Assembly (NCBI GenBank): GCA_017453705.1
Contig: JAFTEK010000385.1
Location: forward strand, 1-7,912
Source of the DNA: Treponema sp.
GTDB lineage: Bacteria; Spirochaetota; Spirochaetia; Treponematales; Treponemataceae
Reading direction: 5' to 3'
Length of the DNA stretch: 7,912 bases
The number at the start of each line of letters is the position of its first letter. Positions within the stretch are counted from its first letter, which is position 1. The translations under genes and the position numbers were made by a program. The notes under the pieces are model-generated. The model made no database searches, was not told the origin of the DNA, and was given only the letters and a program-made list of their open reading frames with translations. Below, piece by piece: positions 6,006 through 7,912 of the stretch.

Positions 6006-7912
6006 ATGGCAGACATCCACAAATTTCCCGACGCACCGGAGGGAACCCCGGAGAGCAAGTTTGTACACCTGCACGTCCACTCTGATTATTCGCTTTTGGA
6101 CGGGGCGAGCAAGCTGGACACCCTGATTGCCCGCGCCAAAGAGCTTAACATGAAGGCCCTCGCGCTGACTGACCACGGCAATATGTTCGGTGTGCTTAAC
6201 TTTGAGCACATCTGCCACGCCAACGGAATCAACCCGATATGCGGCGAGGAGTTCTATGTAGCGGAGGGAAGCCACACGGAAAAGAACGAGGTTCCCTACG
6301 CCCGTAACGGAAAAAGCTCCTGGTACTACCACCTTATACTGATTGCCATGAACGACACGGGCTACAAGAACCTCTGCTGGCTCTCGTCGATAGCGTTCAC
6401 GGAGGGTATGTACTATAAGCCCCGGATTGACTGGGAACTGCTGGAGCGTTACCACGACGGCCTTATATGCCTTTCCGCCTGCATACAGGGAGAAGTTCCC
6501 AAGGCACTGCTCTTTGGCGATGACAAGAGGGCCTACGAGACCGCACGGAAATACAAGGAGCTTTTTGGCAAAGACCGCTATTACATAGAGCTACAGGATC
6601 ATGGGCTTGAGGATCAGAAGGCGGTCTCCCCCAAGCTGATAAAGCTCGCGCATGATTTGGACATTCCTCTTGTCGTGACGAATGACATACATTATTGCCG
6701 CAGGGATGACGCGGAAGCCCAGGATGTCTTGGTATGTATTGGAACAAAAAAACTTTTGAAAGACCCAAACCGTATGCACTTTCAGGGCGACCAGTGGTAC
6801 ATGAAGACAGAGGAGGAGATGCGGCAGCTCTTTCCTGACTGCCCGGAGGCAATCGACAATACTCTCAAGATTGCCTCGATGTGTGACCTGACGATTCATC
6901 AGTACAAGACCCAGGAACTAAAGGATACCCTTCCTGTCTACCAGATTCCCAAGGAGTACGTGTCACAGGATGCCTTTGTCCTGCACCTTGTGGAGGAAGG
7001 GCTGCGCAAACGCTATGGTGACAGGCTCAAGAACCCGGATGACTGCAAGATGATAGTTGACAGGGCGATGTATGAGCTGGGCGTTATATTCTCGATGGGA
7101 TTTTCCGGTTACTTCCTCATCGTATGGGAATTCATCAACTGGTCCAAGTCCCTCTATGATACAAAGAAGCAGCAGCCCAAGCATTATATACCCATAGGGC
7201 CTGGGCGAGGCTCTGGCGCAGGTTCCCTTGTCGCTTATGCGATGACGATAACGGACATTGACCCCTTCCGCTACAGTTTGATTTTTGAGCGATTCCTGAA
7301 CCCTGAGCGTGTGTCCATGCCGGATTTTGACGTGGACATGGACTTCGAATTCCGCGAGGAGATAATCAAGCACACCGAGGACTGGTACGGCCTGCCGCAG
7401 GTCGGTCATATTGTCACCTTTGGAACTGAAAAACCCAAGGCCGTCATAGCGGATGTGGGGCGGGTGCTGGACATACCCCTGAACGAAGTCGCGATGCTCA
7501 AGAAGTGCGTTCCCGACAACCCCAAGGCCAAGCTCGCCGATGCGTTTTCACCTCCTGACGAGAAGCACCCTGATAACGGACAGCTCATTCCGTACAAGGA
7601 TGACCCCCGCTATCAGGATCTTTTCCGCCTCTGTTTTAAGCTGGAGAACGTCAACCGCAACACGGGATTACATGCGTCCGGGATGGTGATTGGCAAGACC
7701 GCCCTGCCAAACTGGGCACCTGTGTTCAAGGATGCCAAGACCGGTAAGGTCGCCGTCCAGTACACGATGGACATAATAGAGCCGTGCGGTCTTGTCAAAT
7801 TTGACTACCTGGGGCTTAAGACCCTCTCGCTCATCCGCTATGCCGAGAACATAATCAACAAGCACCGGAAGGAAGGGGAAGCGGAATTCCACGCGGATCA
7901 GGTGAGCGAGAC
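6006..7912 (+). CDS. dnaE: DNA polymerase III alpha subunit DnaE, 5' part (runs off right edge)
   Basis: DnaE is the catalytic subunit of the replicative DNA polymerase. The frame is open without a stop through 635 codons to the window edge, somewhat over half of the usual ~1,150 residues; the tau-binding, OB and beta-clamp parts lie beyond. The N-terminal PHP domain shows HLHVHSDYSLLDG (21-33), LTDHGN (54-59), GEEFYV (80-85), YYHLILIA (107-114), SACIQGEVP (157-165) and TNDIHY (225-230). Together they supply a full set of likely metal ligands: His23, His25, Asp32, His57, Glu82, His109, Cys159, Asp227 and His229. The polymerase core shows GPGRGSGAGS (398-407), NPERVSMPDFDVDMDF with catalytic Asp442 and Asp444, VTFGT, and KFDYLGLKTL with Asp600, the counterparts of E. 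coli Asp401, Asp403 and Asp555. About 10 extra residues (382-394) precede the GPGRGSG loop. The ATG has a consensus ribosome binding site, 10 nt after the methyltransferase stop. Confidence 0.97.
   Translation, partial: MADIHKFPDAPEGTPESKFVHLHVHSDYSLLDGASKLDTLIARAKELNMKALALTDHGNMFGVLNFEHICHANGINPICGEEFYVAEGSHTEKNEVPYARNGKSSWYYHLILIAMNDTGYKNLCWLSSIAFTEGMYYKPRIDWELLERYHDGLICLSACIQGEVPKALLFGDDKRAYETARKYKELFGKDRYYIELQDHGLEDQKAVSPKLIKLAHDLDIPLVVTNDIHYCRRDDAEAQDVLVCIGTKKLLKDPNRMHFQGDQWYMKTEEEMRQLFPDCPEAIDNTLKIASMCDLTIHQYKTQELKDTLPVYQIPKEYVSQDAFVLHLVEEGLRKRYGDRLKNPDDCKMIVDRAMYELGVIFSMGFSGYFLIVWEFINWSKSLYDTKKQQPKHYIPIGPGRGSGAGSLVAYAMTITDIDPFRYSLIFERFLNPERVSMPDFDVDMDFEFREEIIKHTEDWYGLPQVGHIVTFGTEKPKAVIADVGRVLDIPLNEVAMLKKCVPDNPKAKLADAFSPPDEKHPDNGQLIPYKDDPRYQDLFRLCFKLENVNRNTGLHASGMVIGKTALPNWAPVFKDAKTGKVAVQYTMDIIEPCGLVKFDYLGLKTLSLIRYAENIINKHRKEGEAEFHADQVSE

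Noticed and set aside
5856..6455. 199-codon minus-strand open frame spanning the rlmK-dnaE junction
   Set aside because: It is antisense to conserved methyltransferase and PHP-domain codons and crosses a well-formed operon junction.

Overview
The window looks like chromosomal DNA of a spirochaete, most probably a treponeme of moderate to high GC content. This rests on the spirochaete-style SecA with its extra segment in the nucleotide-binding domain, a lipoprotein with the relaxed spirochaetal lipobox, and an envelope-protein pair that resembles nothing I know outside this group. Genus is an inference from remembered family features and was not tested by a search.

Layout. Bases 1-92 are four tandem copies of a 23-bp AT-rich unit that starts at the window edge and stops right at the end of the first gene. 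Bases 96-1958 hold a two-gene minus-strand operon: a predicted beta-propeller-like lipoprotein (720-1958), then a single-pass membrane protein of unknown function (96-701). Bases 1959-2028 are a 70-bp divergent intergenic region in which two back-to-back sigma-70-type promoters appear to share one -35 element. Bases 2029-7912 hold a tightly packed plus-strand operon: secA (2029-4854), a stand-alone RlmK-type 23S rRNA methyltransferase (4838-5995, overlapping the secA end by 17 nt), and dnaE (6006 to the right edge, first 635 codons only). No intergenic stretch exceeds about 100 bases.

How the genes fit together. The plus-strand operon joins core functions of protein export, ribosome modification and chromosome replication, all apparently intact. 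SecA has complete ATPase motifs and a C-terminal zinc-binding tail. The methyltransferase has complete SAM-binding and DPP motifs. The DnaE portion has both a full set of PHP metal ligands and the three polymerase aspartates. The minus-strand pair is probably an envelope module; the lipoprotein would itself be exported by the Sec machinery encoded next door. The shared -35 suggests that the two operons may compete for RNA polymerase.

No mobile element, CRISPR array, RNA gene or clear defence system was seen. The least explained items are the tandem repeat, the shared-element divergent promoter with near-leaderless starts, and the two envelope proteins.
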